A stretch of 64,000 bases of DNA from Shuttleworthella satelles DSM 14600 (GTDB lineage Bacteria; Bacillota; Clostridia; Lachnospirales; Lachnospiraceae), in assembly GCF_000160115.1 (NCBI RefSeq), contig NZ_GG665866.1, positions 980,825-1,044,824 of the forward strand, given 5' to 3'. The notes beneath the pieces are model-generated. The model was not told the DNA's origin and ran no database searches. It saw only the letters and a list, made by a program, of their open reading frames with translations. A program made the position numbers and the translations under genes. Positions within the stretch are counted from its first letter, which is position 1. Each line of letters begins with the position of its first letter. Positions 46,549 through 55,639 of the stretch are shown in pieces.

Positions 46549-46590
46549 GCAGATTATTTCGGCAAGATCATCAACTTTGTTGTGAAGCAG
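46519..46590 (+). repeat. Imperfect duplication of the leuS 3' end
   Basis: Positions 46519-46548 (GKIINFVVK plus TAG) recur at 46561-46590 with 26 of 30 bases identical. Three of the four differences are silent third-codon changes, and the fourth turns TAG into CAG. The second copy provides the start of the ribosome binding region of the next gene. Confidence 0.85.
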
Positions 46591-46606
46591 GAGGTTTTTA
46601 TCCTAT

Positions 46607-47110
46607 ATGATTCAACTTTCCGAGCAGGTGAATCCGGATTATATCATACTGGTGGAGGACATCCTCTCTGACGCGGATTTTCAGAGTCTGGAGCAGTATC
46701 GTCAGCACATCAGCTCCAACCGCCTCCAGCACAGCATCAATGTCTCCTATCTGTCCTGGTGGCTGGCCAGGAAGATGAATGCCGACGAGCGCATGGCCGC
46801 GCGGGCAGGCCTCCTGCATGATTTCTGCATGTATGACTTTTATGATCCGGCAAATGCCTGCAATGAGTCCCAGCTTCTGCACCACCCCAAGGTTGCCGCA
46901 GAGACCAGCAGGTCTCATTTTGAGATCAGTCAGATTGAGTACGAGGCGATCCTGACCCATATGTATCCCTTCGGGCCCAGGCCCCTCTCTAAGGTAGGAT
47001 GGATTGTCTCCCATGCGGATAAGATGTCCGCCTTCTCGGAGATGACCCATGTCAGGCTTGGTTTAAACCGGAGGGGACGATTGATTCCGCTCTGCGGAAA
47101 TTGCGCTTGA
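46607..47110 (+). CDS. HD-domain phosphohydrolase-like protein
   Basis: The 167-residue protein has the metal-binding HD pattern: H in [11 protein letters not shown], the HD pair in [12 protein letters not shown] and H in [10 protein letters not shown], then a D in [10 protein letters not shown] proteins of this size often hydrolyse nucleotides or signalling phosphates, but the substrate cannot be read from the sequence. The GGAGG site is 12 bases before the ATG, rather far, and derives from the duplicated leuS tail region. It may be co-transcribed with leuS. Confidence 0.8.
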   Translation: MIQLSEQVNPDYIILVEDILSDADFQSLEQYRQHISSNRLQHSINVSYLSWWLARKMNADERMAARAGLLHDFCMYDFYDPANACNESQLLHHPKVAAETSRSHFEISQIEYEAILTHMYPFGPRPLSKVGWIVSHADKMSAFSEMTHVRLGLNRRGRLIPLCGNCA

Positions 47111-47135
47111 TCCCACAAGTGAAAGGAAAAGACAG

Positions 47136-47672
47136 ATGGCTTTATTTGATGAGTGGAAGAAAATCGCTTATAACGAGAATCAGCCCAGCCAAGCCCTGCA
47201 GGCCTTCTGGGACGATTATTTCAAGAAGGAGAAATCCGTCTACGAGATCCTTTTGGCAGACCCCGACAAGGTCGTTGAGGGCAGCGTCAGGGAGCTTGCG
47301 GACCGGTTCGGCATCACGGTTCTTGAGATGACCGGATTTCTGGACGGGATCAATGAGAGCCTTCTGACTCCGAATCCGGTTGAGACCATCGAGGAGGACA
47401 GCAGGGTTTCTCTGGCATTTGATAAGGAACGCCTCTATAAAAATATGGTCGACGCCCGTGCCGACTGGCTCTATGAGCTTCCCCAGTGGGATAAGATCTT
47501 CTCCGCGGAGAAGAAGAAGGAGCTCTACCGCGAGCAGAAGCAGTCAACGACGGTTGTCAAGCCAAAGAAAATCGGCAGAAATGATCCCTGTCCCTGCGGG
47601 TCCGGCAAGAAATACAAGTTCTGCCACGGAAGAAAAGGGGCTGAGCCGCTGCCCGGCTACGAGCAGGCCTGA
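47136..47672 (+). CDS. SEC-C motif protein
   Basis: The 178 residues end with a SEC-C zinc motif, [17 protein letters not shown], as in the tail of SecA. The preceding 150 residues are helical, acidic and without a recognised domain. Proteins of this type occur in many Clostridia; their function is not known, though SEC-C motifs can bind ribosomes or SecB. AAAGGAAAA precedes the ATG. The gene converges on xpt with a seven-base gap. Confidence 0.85.
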   Translation: MALFDEWKKIAYNENQPSQALQAFWDDYFKKEKSVYEILLADPDKVVEGSVRELADRFGITVLEMTGFLDGINESLLTPNPVETIEEDSRVSLAFDKERLYKNMVDARADWLYELPQWDKIFSAEKKKELYREQKQSTTVVKPKKIGRNDPCPCGSGKKYKFCHGRKGAEPLPGYEQA

Positions 47673-47679
47673 CCCTGCC

Positions 47680-48255
47680 CTAGTCGGCCGCAAAGATCAC
47701 GCCTTCACTGCTGAATTCACGGATCTTTGCCTGGGAGTACACTTCGTAGCCCATCGCGCGGTACTTATCGCCGCCGCCCTGGAAGGCCTTTTCGATGGCA
47801 ATACCAATGCCTGCCACCTGGGCATGGGCCTGATCACAGAGGTCGATTAGACCGCCCAGAGCCTGGCCGACTGCCAGAAAGTCGTCAATGATGAGAACCC
47901 TGTCTCCGTCGGCCAGGAATTTTTTGTCGACGCGGATGGTATATTCTCTCTTCTTGGTGTAAGAATAAACCTTAGAACTATAGACATTGTCTCCCAGGGT
48001 GACGGAGGCAATTTTTTTTGCGAAAACAAGGGGGACCTTCAGGGCATAGGCGGCCGTCAAAGCCATGGCGATCCCGGAGACCTCCAGGGTCAGAACCCTG
48101 GTGATCTGCCGATCCTGAAAGTGTTCGGCAAAGTCATGCCCCATAGCCATCATAAGCTGCGGATCTACCTGGTGGTTGAGGAAATGGTCTACCTTCAGAA
48201 TGTTTCCGGGGAGAATCCGTCCCTCGTCTGTGATGCGGTCTTCTAAGAGTTTCAT
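47680..48255 (-). CDS. xpt: Xanthine phosphoribosyltransferase
   Basis: Xpt converts xanthine and PRPP to XMP, salvaging purines. The PRPP-binding motif is VLIIDDFLAVGQALGGL, and the N-terminus MKLLEDRITDEGRILPGN is typical. The length is 191 residues. Its ATG overlaps the stop of the permease gene, forming a pbuX-xpt unit on the minus strand. No purine riboswitch is found upstream of the pair. Confidence 0.95.
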   Translation of the reverse strand: MKLLEDRITDEGRILPGNILKVDHFLNHQVDPQLMMAMGHDFAEHFQDRQITRVLTLEVSGIAMALTAAYALKVPLVFAKKIASVTLGDNVYSSKVYSYTKKREYTIRVDKKFLADGDRVLIIDDFLAVGQALGGLIDLCDQAHAQVAGIGIAIEKAFQGGGDKYRAMGYEVYSQAKIREFSSEGVIFAAD

Positions 48256-49583
48256 GCATTTTCCTTTCTTGCGGGCAGAATAACGTTGAGGATAAGAGCG
48301 GCCAGGGTTCCGGTGGAAATGCCGGAAGAGAAAATCATCTGCAGAGCCTGGGGCAGGTTCTTGAGAATCTCGGGACGAACCGTCACACCGATTCCCAGGG
48401 CAAGTGAGACGGAAATGATCAAAAGCTCACGGTCGCCCAGATGGATGGAGGAAAGAGTCTTGATCCCCTGCGCGGCAACCAGGCCGAACATGATGACGCC
48501 GGCGCCGCCCAGAACAGGCTGGGGCATCACAGAGATCAGGGCGGCGAATTTAGGGAGAACACCCATGACAGCCAGAAGAATCCCGGACAGCATCATGACT
48601 CTTCTGGAGGCGACCTTGGTCAGGGTAATCAGGCCGACATTCTGAGAGAAGGAAGTGTTGGGGCCGGCGCCAAAGAGGCCGGAGATGGCGGAACCGACCC
48701 CGTCCGCCAGGACGCCTGCGGCGACGCGGTCAGAGGAGAGACGGCTGTGTGAGGATTCTCCGATGGCGATCACGATGCCGACCGTTCCAATGGTGGATAC
48801 CAGATAGGCGGGAACGAAGGCCAGGGTTGAAGCCAGGTCAAAATGAAAGCCATAGCGGAAAATCATAGGGATGGAGAACCAGGAGGCGGATGTGACCTGT
48901 CCCAGATCAACCATTCCCAGGGGGATACAGATCAGGTAGCCGAAGACCATGCCGACGAAGACCGCGGCGGACTTGAGAATTCCCCTGCCGAAGTGGTTTA
49001 AGAAGAGGGTAAAGAGCATGACGACAAGGGCGACGGCCAGATTGCGCAGGGAGGCATAGTCTGCGGCTCCGGATCCTCCCGCGGCCCAGTCCATGCTGAC
49101 AGGGAGCAAGGTGATTCCGATCAGAGAGACGACGGTTCCGGTAATGAGAGGAGGGAAAAAACGCATCAGCGGTCTGATAAAGCGACTCAGGATGATCTCG
49201 ACGGCAGATCCGGTTATGGTCGCGGCCACAATGCCAGCAATCCCGAACTGTGCCCCCACGGAAATCGTCGGATTGACAAAGGTGAAGTCGGTCCCCATCA
49301 TGCCGGAGACCCGGGATCCGACAGGTCCGATCCCCTTGGACTGAATGAAAGTCGTGAGCCCCGACGCGAAAATTGTCGCGGAAACCATGATCGTTGTTTG
49401 CTCGACAGAGAAATTGAGGGCATTACAGACTACCAGGGGGACGGCAATGATCCCGGCGAAGGCGGCCAGAATGTGCTGGAAGGCAAGAAGGAAAGAGAGG
49501 CCGAGGGGAGGATTGTCCTCGATGCCGTAGAGAAGCTCATCCTGGTTCTGATTCATAGGACCTTCATCTCGATTCTGATTCAT
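48252..49583 (-). CDS. pbuX: Xanthine/uracil family permease (PbuX-like)
   Basis: This is a 14-helix-type nucleobase-cation symporter of the NCS2 family, 443 residues, with conserved QHILAAFAGIIAVPLVV and the substrate loop SFSQNVGLITLTKVASRRV. Pairing with xpt suggests xanthine as substrate. Two near-identical starts occur in tandem (MNQNRDEGP, MNQNQDE); the first has AAGGAG at better spacing and is used. The 55 bases to the aroA stop show no good promoter, so it may be transcribed with aroA. Confidence 0.92.
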   Translation of the reverse strand: MNQNRDEGPMNQNQDELLYGIEDNPPLGLSFLLAFQHILAAFAGIIAVPLVVCNALNFSVEQTTIMVSATIFASGLTTFIQSKGIGPVGSRVSGMMGTDFTFVNPTISVGAQFGIAGIVAATITGSAVEIILSRFIRPLMRFFPPLITGTVVSLIGITLLPVSMDWAAGGSGAADYASLRNLAVALVVMLFTLFLNHFGRGILKSAAVFVGMVFGYLICIPLGMVDLGQVTSASWFSIPMIFRYGFHFDLASTLAFVPAYLVSTIGTVGIVIAIGESSHSRLSSDRVAAGVLADGVGSAISGLFGAGPNTSFSQNVGLITLTKVASRRVMMLSGILLAVMGVLPKFAALISVMPQPVLGGAGVIMFGLVAAQGIKTLSSIHLGDRELLIISVSLALGIGVTVRPEILKNLPQALQMIFSSGISTGTLAALILNVILPARKENA

Positions 49584-49638
49584 AAGAACTCCTTTTTCTG
49601 TAATTAACTGCTGCTGACAGATTCATTTGACAACCGGC

Positions 49639-50907
49639 TCACTGACCGAGAAGAAGCTGCAGACTCCGATAAAAACCGGGGTAGGAGACGCTGACACAGT
49701 CCGGATCATCCAGATGAACCGGGCCGTCGGCGAGCAGAGAGGCGACAGCGAAGGTCATGGCGATCCGATGATCATGGCAGGTGACAATATCAGCCCCCCT
49801 GAGTGACGCGCCGCCGCAAATTACCATGCCGTCATCCGTACCTGTCACAGATACTCCCATGGCGGAAAGGTTTTTTACCATGGACTCAATGCGGTCGGAC
49901 TCCTTGACGCGAAGCTCGTGGGCGTCGGCGATGGTGGTCTCACCCTCGGCACAGGCCGCCATGAGTGCGATGACGGGGATCTCATCGATCAGTCTTGGGA
50001 TGATGGGGCCGTCAACTCTGGTGCCATGCAGCTCGGCAGAGCGGACGAAAAGATCCGCCACCGGCTCCTGCGAGACGGTGTGAGGATTGATTTCTTCAAT
50101 GTCAGCCCCCATTGCCCTGGCAATATGCAAAATCCCGTCCCGGGTCGGATTGATGTTGACGTTTTCAATGATGATTTCCGAACCCGGGATGATCGAGGCT
50201 GCCGCAATCCAGTAGGCGGCGGAAGAGATATCTCCGGGCACATGGATCTTTTGGCCAGTCAGGTCTGGATTCGGAGAAATGCTCACCGTCAGTCCATCTT
50301 CGATCAAATCGGCGCCGAAGGCGCGGAGCATGCGCTCAGAGTGGTCTCTAGACTTGGCGGGCTCTGTCACAGAGGTCTTTCCCTGGGCGTAGAGTCCGGC
50401 CAAAAGGACAGAGGACTTGACCTGGGCAGAGGCCAGGGGAGAGAGATAGTCAATTCCTCTCAGTGCGGAGGGCTCGATATCCAGGGGGGCGCAGCCGTCG
50501 TCCCTGCGCGATCTTATCCTGGCTCCCATGGCATGCAGAGGATCAATAATACGGGTCATAGGCCGCCTTTGAATCGAGGCGTCGCCAGTTAGAGAGGAGG
50601 GAAAGCTCTGCCCGGCCAGAATGCCGGACATGAGGCGGGCTGTGGTGCCGGAATTGCCCACATTCAGAATTTCTTTGGGTTGCTGCAGGCCGTGAAGGCC
50701 CCCGCCTAAGATACGGATGTGATCCCCATCCTGGATGATATCAACCCCCAGCTGACGAAAGCACGCGATGGAGGACCGGCAGTCCGCTCCATCTAAGAAG
50801 CCAAAGAGCTCCGTCATCCCCCGGGCGATAGAACCGAGCATGATCCCCCGGTGAGAGATGGACTTGTCTCCCGGAATTCTGATCCTGCCGTGAAGTGACT
50901 GTGGCAT
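49639..50907 (-). CDS. aroA: 3-phosphoshikimate 1-carboxyvinyltransferase (EPSP synthase)
   Basis: AroA adds enolpyruvate to shikimate-3-phosphate in the aromatic amino acid pathway. The motifs are PGDKSISHRGIMLG, NVGNSGTTARLMSGILAG, SRDHSERMLRAFGAD and the C-terminal HELRVKESDRIESM. The length is 422. It is 15 bp downstream of tyrA and shares its orientation, giving a tyrA-aroA unit. Confidence 0.96.
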   Translation of the reverse strand: MPQSLHGRIRIPGDKSISHRGIMLGSIARGMTELFGFLDGADCRSSIACFRQLGVDIIQDGDHIRILGGGLHGLQQPKEILNVGNSGTTARLMSGILAGQSFPSSLTGDASIQRRPMTRIIDPLHAMGARIRSRRDDGCAPLDIEPSALRGIDYLSPLASAQVKSSVLLAGLYAQGKTSVTEPAKSRDHSERMLRAFGADLIEDGLTVSISPNPDLTGQKIHVPGDISSAAYWIAAASIIPGSEIIIENVNINPTRDGILHIARAMGADIEEINPHTVSQEPVADLFVRSAELHGTRVDGPIIPRLIDEIPVIALMAACAEGETTIADAHELRVKESDRIESMVKNLSAMGVSVTGTDDGMVICGGASLRGADIVTCHDHRIAMTFAVASLLADGPVHLDDPDCVSVSYPGFYRSLQLLLGQ

Positions 50908-50922
50908 ATCCTGTCCTTTCTC

Positions 50923-52020
50923 TCAGCGCCTGTGAATGGTGTAGTGATGGGCGGCGAGCAGCCGCATGGCCTGCTCCATGGCGTCCTCGTCGTAGAACTC
51001 GAGCTTTAATACGCCGTCCGAGAACTCGCGGTTGTGTACAATACCAATGTTGCGGATACTGATTCTGCCTGCGCTCAGGATGGATGCGACGGAGGCAATA
51101 CCGCCGATCTCGTCGATCAGATCGCAGTAGAATTCATAGATATCCGGGAGAGCGCCCTTGCCACGGATGGGGAGGGAGTCCCGGTATTCCTTGGCATCCG
51201 CGAAGAGCCTGCGGATCTGCTCCCCGTCCCCCGCGGCAATTCTCTCCCGGAACTGGTCCAGCTGCCTGCGATAAGCCTCGAAAAGGACAAGAATCTCATC
51301 CCGATTGGCCAGGCAGATATGCTCCCACATGAGAGGGGAGGAGGAGGAGATGCGGGTGATATCTCGAAAGCCGCCGGAGGCAATGGCCTTGAGCGTATTC
51401 TTATCATCGTCGGACGCCTGGACAAAGTTGACAAGAGACGCGGAGATGATATGGGGCAGGTGGGAAATGGCCGCAGTCGCGTGATCGTGCTCCCTGGGAT
51501 CCATGAGCATGATTTTGGCGCCGAGGGACTTGATAAAGGAAGAAAATTCTCTGACCCGATCGGATCGGATATCGTCTGTGTGCGTGATCAGATAGTACGC
51601 GTTCTCAAGCAGATTGTCTTTGGCGTGTTCATAGCCGATCAACTCCGCCCCCGCCATAGGGTGGCCGCCGATGAAGTTGGAGCTTAAGCCCTCCTCGGTG
51701 ACAGCCTTTCGGATCTGGCCCTTGACAGAGGAGACGTCCGTGATGATACTGTCGGCTTGAATCAGGTCCTTAAGCTGCCTTAAGTAGGAGATGTTCACAC
51801 CGACCGGAGCGCAGAGAAAAATCAGGTCACACTGGCCGAAAGCAGAGAGGGGAAGGGCTTGTCCGTTGCGGATAATCCCCTCTTTATGGGCCATGGCAAG
51901 AGACGCGGCATTCGGATCATTGGCGATGATCTCGATTGTTGGGTGTTTTTTGCGAATGGTCTTGGCAATGGATCCTCCGATCAGACCCAGGCCCAGAAAA
52001 CCGATCATTTGATAGCTCAT
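50923..52020 (-). CDS. tyrA: Prephenate dehydrogenase
   Basis: TyrA oxidises prephenate to 4-hydroxyphenylpyruvate for tyrosine. The NAD loop is IGFLGLGLIGGSIAK, the active-site GGHPMAGAE is present, and a C-terminal ACT domain (IGGIASVASILSAGRISIRN) probably binds tyrosine. I start at the ATG at 52018-52020 behind AAGGAG, giving 365 residues; the longer frame adds 14 residues that do not fit the family. It is divergent from the EF-G paralogue over a 230 bp gap. Confidence 0.94.
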   Translation of the reverse strand: MSYQMIGFLGLGLIGGSIAKTIRKKHPTIEIIANDPNAASLAMAHKEGIIRNGQALPLSAFGQCDLIFLCAPVGVNISYLRQLKDLIQADSIITDVSSVKGQIRKAVTEEGLSSNFIGGHPMAGAELIGYEHAKDNLLENAYYLITHTDDIRSDRVREFSSFIKSLGAKIMLMDPREHDHATAAISHLPHIISASLVNFVQASDDDKNTLKAIASGGFRDITRISSSSPLMWEHICLANRDEILVLFEAYRRQLDQFRERIAAGDGEQIRRLFADAKEYRDSLPIRGKGALPDIYEFYCDLIDEIGGIASVASILSAGRISIRNIGIVHNREFSDGVLKLEFYDEDAMEQAMRLLAAHHYTIHRR

Positions 52021-52187
52021 GATTCTCTCCTTAACTTTACTTATCCTAGCAGAAAACCACATTCTCTTCTATATAGGACTTTCATAAGACTTTCCCCAGT
52101 CAGAGTTTTTCCTGTCGGTAAAATATCAGATAATTTTCTTCTGATTTGCTTGTCTGTCTTTTGTTCATTCAATATAGACAAATTACA

Positions 52188-52216
52188 TTGCGCAGGCGAA
52201 GAGAAATGAGTAAAAT
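52188..52216 (+). promoter_or_regulatory. Candidate promoter for the EF-G paralogue
   Basis: TTGCGC and TAAAAT are spaced 17 bp; the start codon is 34 bp downstream behind AAGGAGG. The intergenic stretch is AT-rich; I could not fix a promoter for tyrA on the other strand. Confidence 0.6.
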
Positions 52217-52250
52217 TTAACTATAAAATTTCAAATAAGGAGGGTGCTGT

Positions 52251-54329
52251 ATGAGGGTTTTTACCAGTGATAAAATTCGCAACGTCGTTCTGCTGGGCCA
52301 CGGAGGTTCCGGCAAAACCTCTCTGGCGGAGTCCATGGCCTACTTATCCGGTCTTAAGGACAAGGCGGGGAGCGTCGAGGCGGGCAATACCATCAGCGAC
52401 TATGACGGGGTCGAAAAGAAGCATAAGTTTTCCGTGCACTTGTCCCTGTTGCCCCTGATCTGGGGGGAGACCAAGATCAATCTTTTAGATACTCCCGGCT
52501 ACCCCGACTTTGTGGGAGAGGTAGAGGAGGCGGTCTCTGTCGCTGACGCCGCGGTTATCGTAGTCTCCGGGAAAAACGGAATTGAAGTCGGTACCAGGAA
52601 GGCCTGGAATCTCTGTGAGAAATATCACCTGCCAAGAATTATTTTCGTGACTGATATGGACATCGATGAGGCCTCTTACCGCCAGGTGATTGAAGACCTG
52701 CAGGCCCTCTACGGCAAGAAGATCGCCCCCTTCCACCTCCCCATCCGGGAGAACGGTCAATTCGTCGGATATGTCAACATCATCCAGCAGAAGGCAAAGC
52801 GCTGGAACGCGACCGGCGGCATTGACAAGATGGATGTGCCGGACTATTCCTACGAGAATCTGGACCAGTTCCGCGAGGTTCTTCTGGAGGCGGTTGCGGA
52901 GACCTCTGAGACCTATATGGACCGCTATTTCAACGGGGATACCTTCTCGGAGGATGAAATCCGTCAGGCCATGCGGGTCAGTGTGATTGACGGCTCTGTC
53001 GTTCCGGTCATGATGGGATCGAATCTGAGTCACCGGGGGATGTACACTCTGATGGCGGACATCGTGAAATACTTCCCCTCACCGGACCGCAGATCCTGTG
53101 TGGGCATAGACCCGAAGACGAATGAAGCCTTTGAGGCCGACTACGACTTCTCCAAGCCCAAGAGCGCCTATGTGTTTAAGACCCTGGTAGATCCTTTTGT
53201 GGGACAGTACTCTATGATCAAGGTGAACTCCGGCGTCCTCAAGACAGATGATCTGCTCTACAACGCGGGCAGGGACAGAGAGGATAAGATCGGCAAGATC
53301 TATCTTCTGACCGGATCCAAGGCCCAGGAGGTTTCTGAGCTGCACGCCGGAGATATTGGGGCTTTAAGCAGGGTCGCCGACCTGTCCACAGGCGACAGTC
53401 TCTCGACAAGGGCGCATCCTGTCACCTATCTGCGTCCGGTCATCAGCAAGCCCTACTGTTATCTGGCCTATCAGGCAGAGAAGTCAGGAGATGATGACAA
53501 ACTGCAGCAGGCTCTGCAGAAGATAGCCAGAGAGGATCTGACCCTGCGCACGCAGGGCGATCCGGCGAATCATCAGTCGCTGATTTATGGGATTTCCAGA
53601 GCTCACCTGGAGCTGATTGCAGAGATTTTAGCGGATAAGTACAAGCTGACCATGCTTCTCGACAAGCCCCTGGTCGCTTACCGGGAGACCATTTTAGGCA
53701 AGTCCGACGTGGAGTATAAGCATAAGAAGCAGACGGGCGGACACGGCCAGTACGGGCATGTCAAGATGACCTTTGAGCCATCCGGCGATCTGTCTGTTCC
53801 ATTCGTCTTTGAGGAGAAGGTTGTGGGAGGATCTGTTCCCAAGAACTATTTCCCGGCTGTAGAGAAGGGGCTGGCCGAACGGGTTTTAGAGGGACCGCTT
53901 GCCGGCTACCCGATTTACGGAGTCAAGGCGACCCTCTATGACGGCTCCTACCATCCGGTTGATTCCTCCGAGGCGGCCTTTAAGACGGCAGCGTCCATGG
54001 CTATGAAGGAGGGCATCCTGCAGGCGAAGCCCATCCTCTTAGAGCCGATTGCCTCTCTTGAGGTCACCGTTGCGGATGAGCGCATCGGAGATGTGATGGG
54101 GGATTTGAACAAGCGAAGGGGAAGGGTTATGTCCCTGGATCCTGTCGAGGGAGGCTATCAGGTTGTCCGCGCGGAAGTACCCTATTCCGCCCTCTATGAG
54201 TATGGAACCAACCTGCGCTCTCTGACCTCAGGGGACGCGAGCTATTGCTACGAGTTCCTGCGCTATGATCCCTGCCCGGCCGACGTGCAGGAGGCGCAGA
54301 TCAGCATCCGGTCGGCTCAAAATGCTTGA
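52251..54329 (+). CDS. EF-G-like translation GTPase (FusA2 type)
   Basis: This is a 692-residue paralogue of elongation factor G with all five domains. The P-loop GHGGSGKTSLAE and G3 DTPGYPDFVGE are intact, but G4 is TDMD (residues 134-137) where EF-G has NKMD, and the switch I region lacks the usual RGITI. The domain IV motif HKKQTGGHGQYGHVKM is well kept. Such paralogues are found in many Clostridia beside the true fusA; they may act in ribosome recycling or under stress, but the role here is unknown. Its last codon overlaps the icd promoter. Confidence 0.88.
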   Translation: MRVFTSDKIRNVVLLGHGGSGKTSLAESMAYLSGLKDKAGSVEAGNTISDYDGVEKKHKFSVHLSLLPLIWGETKINLLDTPGYPDFVGEVEEAVSVADAAVIVVSGKNGIEVGTRKAWNLCEKYHLPRIIFVTDMDIDEASYRQVIEDLQALYGKKIAPFHLPIRENGQFVGYVNIIQQKAKRWNATGGIDKMDVPDYSYENLDQFREVLLEAVAETSETYMDRYFNGDTFSEDEIRQAMRVSVIDGSVVPVMMGSNLSHRGMYTLMADIVKYFPSPDRRSCVGIDPKTNEAFEADYDFSKPKSAYVFKTLVDPFVGQYSMIKVNSGVLKTDDLLYNAGRDREDKIGKIYLLTGSKAQEVSELHAGDIGALSRVADLSTGDSLSTRAHPVTYLRPVISKPYCYLAYQAEKSGDDDKLQQALQKIAREDLTLRTQGDPANHQSLIYGISRAHLELIAEILADKYKLTMLLDKPLVAYRETILGKSDVEYKHKKQTGGHGQYGHVKMTFEPSGDLSVPFVFEEKVVGGSVPKNYFPAVEKGLAERVLEGPLAGYPIYGVKATLYDGSYHPVDSSEAAFKTAASMAMKEGILQAKPILLEPIASLEVTVADERIGDVMGDLNKRRGRVMSLDPVEGGYQVVRAEVPYSALYEYGTNLRSLTSGDASYCYEFLRYDPCPADVQEAQISIRSAQNA

Positions 54330-54353
54330 AAAAAGACTTTCCTGTGTTAAAAT
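54326..54353 (+). promoter_or_regulatory. Candidate promoter for icd
   Basis: TTGAAA overlaps the stop codon of the preceding gene, and TAAAAT follows after 16 bp. Transcripts would begin near 54360, upstream of the hairpin at 54376. Confidence 0.6.
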
Positions 54354-54375
54354 TCCTACAAGCGTTTGATTGATG

Positions 54376-54406
54376 ATCAGGCAGCCATTCGCTGCCTGAT
54401 TTTTTT
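54376..54406 (+). terminator. Intrinsic terminator or attenuator in the icd leader
   Basis: A perfect 10 bp stem (ATCAGGCAGC / GCTGCCTGAT) with loop CATTC is followed by seven T residues, ending 14 bp before the icd start codon. It may simply end fusA2 transcripts, but it also lies within the leader of the icd promoter. Confidence 0.85.
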
Positions 54407-54419
54407 GAAGGAGACAGCT

Positions 54420-55628
54420 ATGGCAAGAATTCAGATGACGACGCCTCTGGTGGAAATGGACGGCGATGAGATGACCAGAGTCCTCTGGAAGATGATCAAG
54501 GAGGAGTTGATCCTTCCCTATATTGAGCTCAAGTCGGATTACTACGATCTTGGCCTTGTCAACCGGGATCAGACCGACGATCAGGTCACTATTGCTTCCG
54601 CGAAAGCCAGTCTGAAGTACGGGGTTGCGGTCAAGTGCGCGACTATTACCCCAAATGCTGCCCGTGTCCAGGAGTATAAGCTCAAGCGGATGTACAAGAG
54701 CCCAAACGGAACGATTCGGGCGATTCTGGATGGAACCGTCTTTCGCGCTCCCATCCTGGTCAAGGGAATCAGCCCCAATGTCAGAAGCTGGAACAAGCCC
54801 ATTACCATTGCCCGTCATGCCTATGGAGATGTCTACAAGGCCTCTGAGATGAAGATCCCTGGACCCGGCAGGGTGGAACTGGTCTATACCTCTTCAGACG
54901 GTCATGTAAAGCGGGCTTTGGTGCACGACTTTGACGGACCGGGTCTGGTGCAGGGACAGCATAATCTCATCGCTTCAATCGAGTCCTTTGCCAGAGCCTG
55001 CTTCACATTCGCTCTCGACAGGAGACAGGATCTGTGGTTCGCGACCAAGGACACCATCTCCAAGCAATACGACCACAGCTTTAAGGATATTTTTCAGTCA
55101 ATTTATGACAGAGACTACAAGGAGGCCTTCGAACAGGCGGGGATTGAGTACTTCTACACCCTGATTGACGACGCGGTTGCCCGTGTCATGAAGTCGGAGG
55201 GAGGCTTTATCTGGGCCTGCAAAAACTACGACGGCGATGTCATGAGCGATATGGTCTCTTCCGCCTTTGGCTCTCTTGCCATGATGACCTCCGTATTGGT
55301 GTCCCCCGGGGGCATCTATGAGTACGAGGCTGCTCACGGAACCGTCCAGCGTCATTACTACAGATATCTGAAGGGAGAGGCCACCTCGACCAATCCCATC
55401 GCGACCATCTTCGCCTGGACCGGCGCTCTGAGAAAGAGGGGAGAACTGGATCATATTCCGGATCTGGTCGCGTATGCCGACCGGATGGAGGCGGCATCTT
55501 TGGCCACGATTGAATCAGGACAGATGACCGGAGACCTGGCGAGGATCACGGATCTTACGGATCCTCAGGTGCTCGACTCAAGGTCATTTATCCGGGCGAT
55601 ACGAGCGAATTACGAGAAGCAGAACTGA
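54420..55628 (+). CDS. icd: NADP-dependent isocitrate dehydrogenase
   Basis: The enzyme oxidises isocitrate to 2-oxoglutarate with NADP. The 402 residues belong to the homodimeric type related to eukaryotic IDH1/2: [56 protein letters not shown] and [11 protein letters not shown]. The start is ATG 54420 with GAAGGAG; a longer frame would begin inside the terminator hairpin and is rejected. No citrate synthase or aconitase gene adjoins, so its use is probably glutamate supply; this is inference. Confidence 0.95.
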   Translation: MARIQMTTPLVEMDGDEMTRVLWKMIKEELILPYIELKSDYYDLGLVNRDQTDDQVTIASAKASLKYGVAVKCATITPNAARVQEYKLKRMYKSPNGTIRAILDGTVFRAPILVKGISPNVRSWNKPITIARHAYGDVYKASEMKIPGPGRVELVYTSSDGHVKRALVHDFDGPGLVQGQHNLIASIESFARACFTFALDRRQDLWFATKDTISKQYDHSFKDIFQSIYDRDYKEAFEQAGIEYFYTLIDDAVARVMKSEGGFIWACKNYDGDVMSDMVSSAFGSLAMMTSVLVSPGGIYEYEAAHGTVQRHYYRYLKGEATSTNPIATIFAWTGALRKRGELDHIPDLVAYADRMEAASLATIESGQMTGDLARITDLTDPQVLDSRSFIRAIRANYEKQN

Positions 55629-55639
55629 GGAGTGTCTTC

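Noticed and set aside
49584-49638. Purine riboswitch before pbuX-xpt
   Set aside because: Only 55 bases are available, and no aptamer-like pairing is present.
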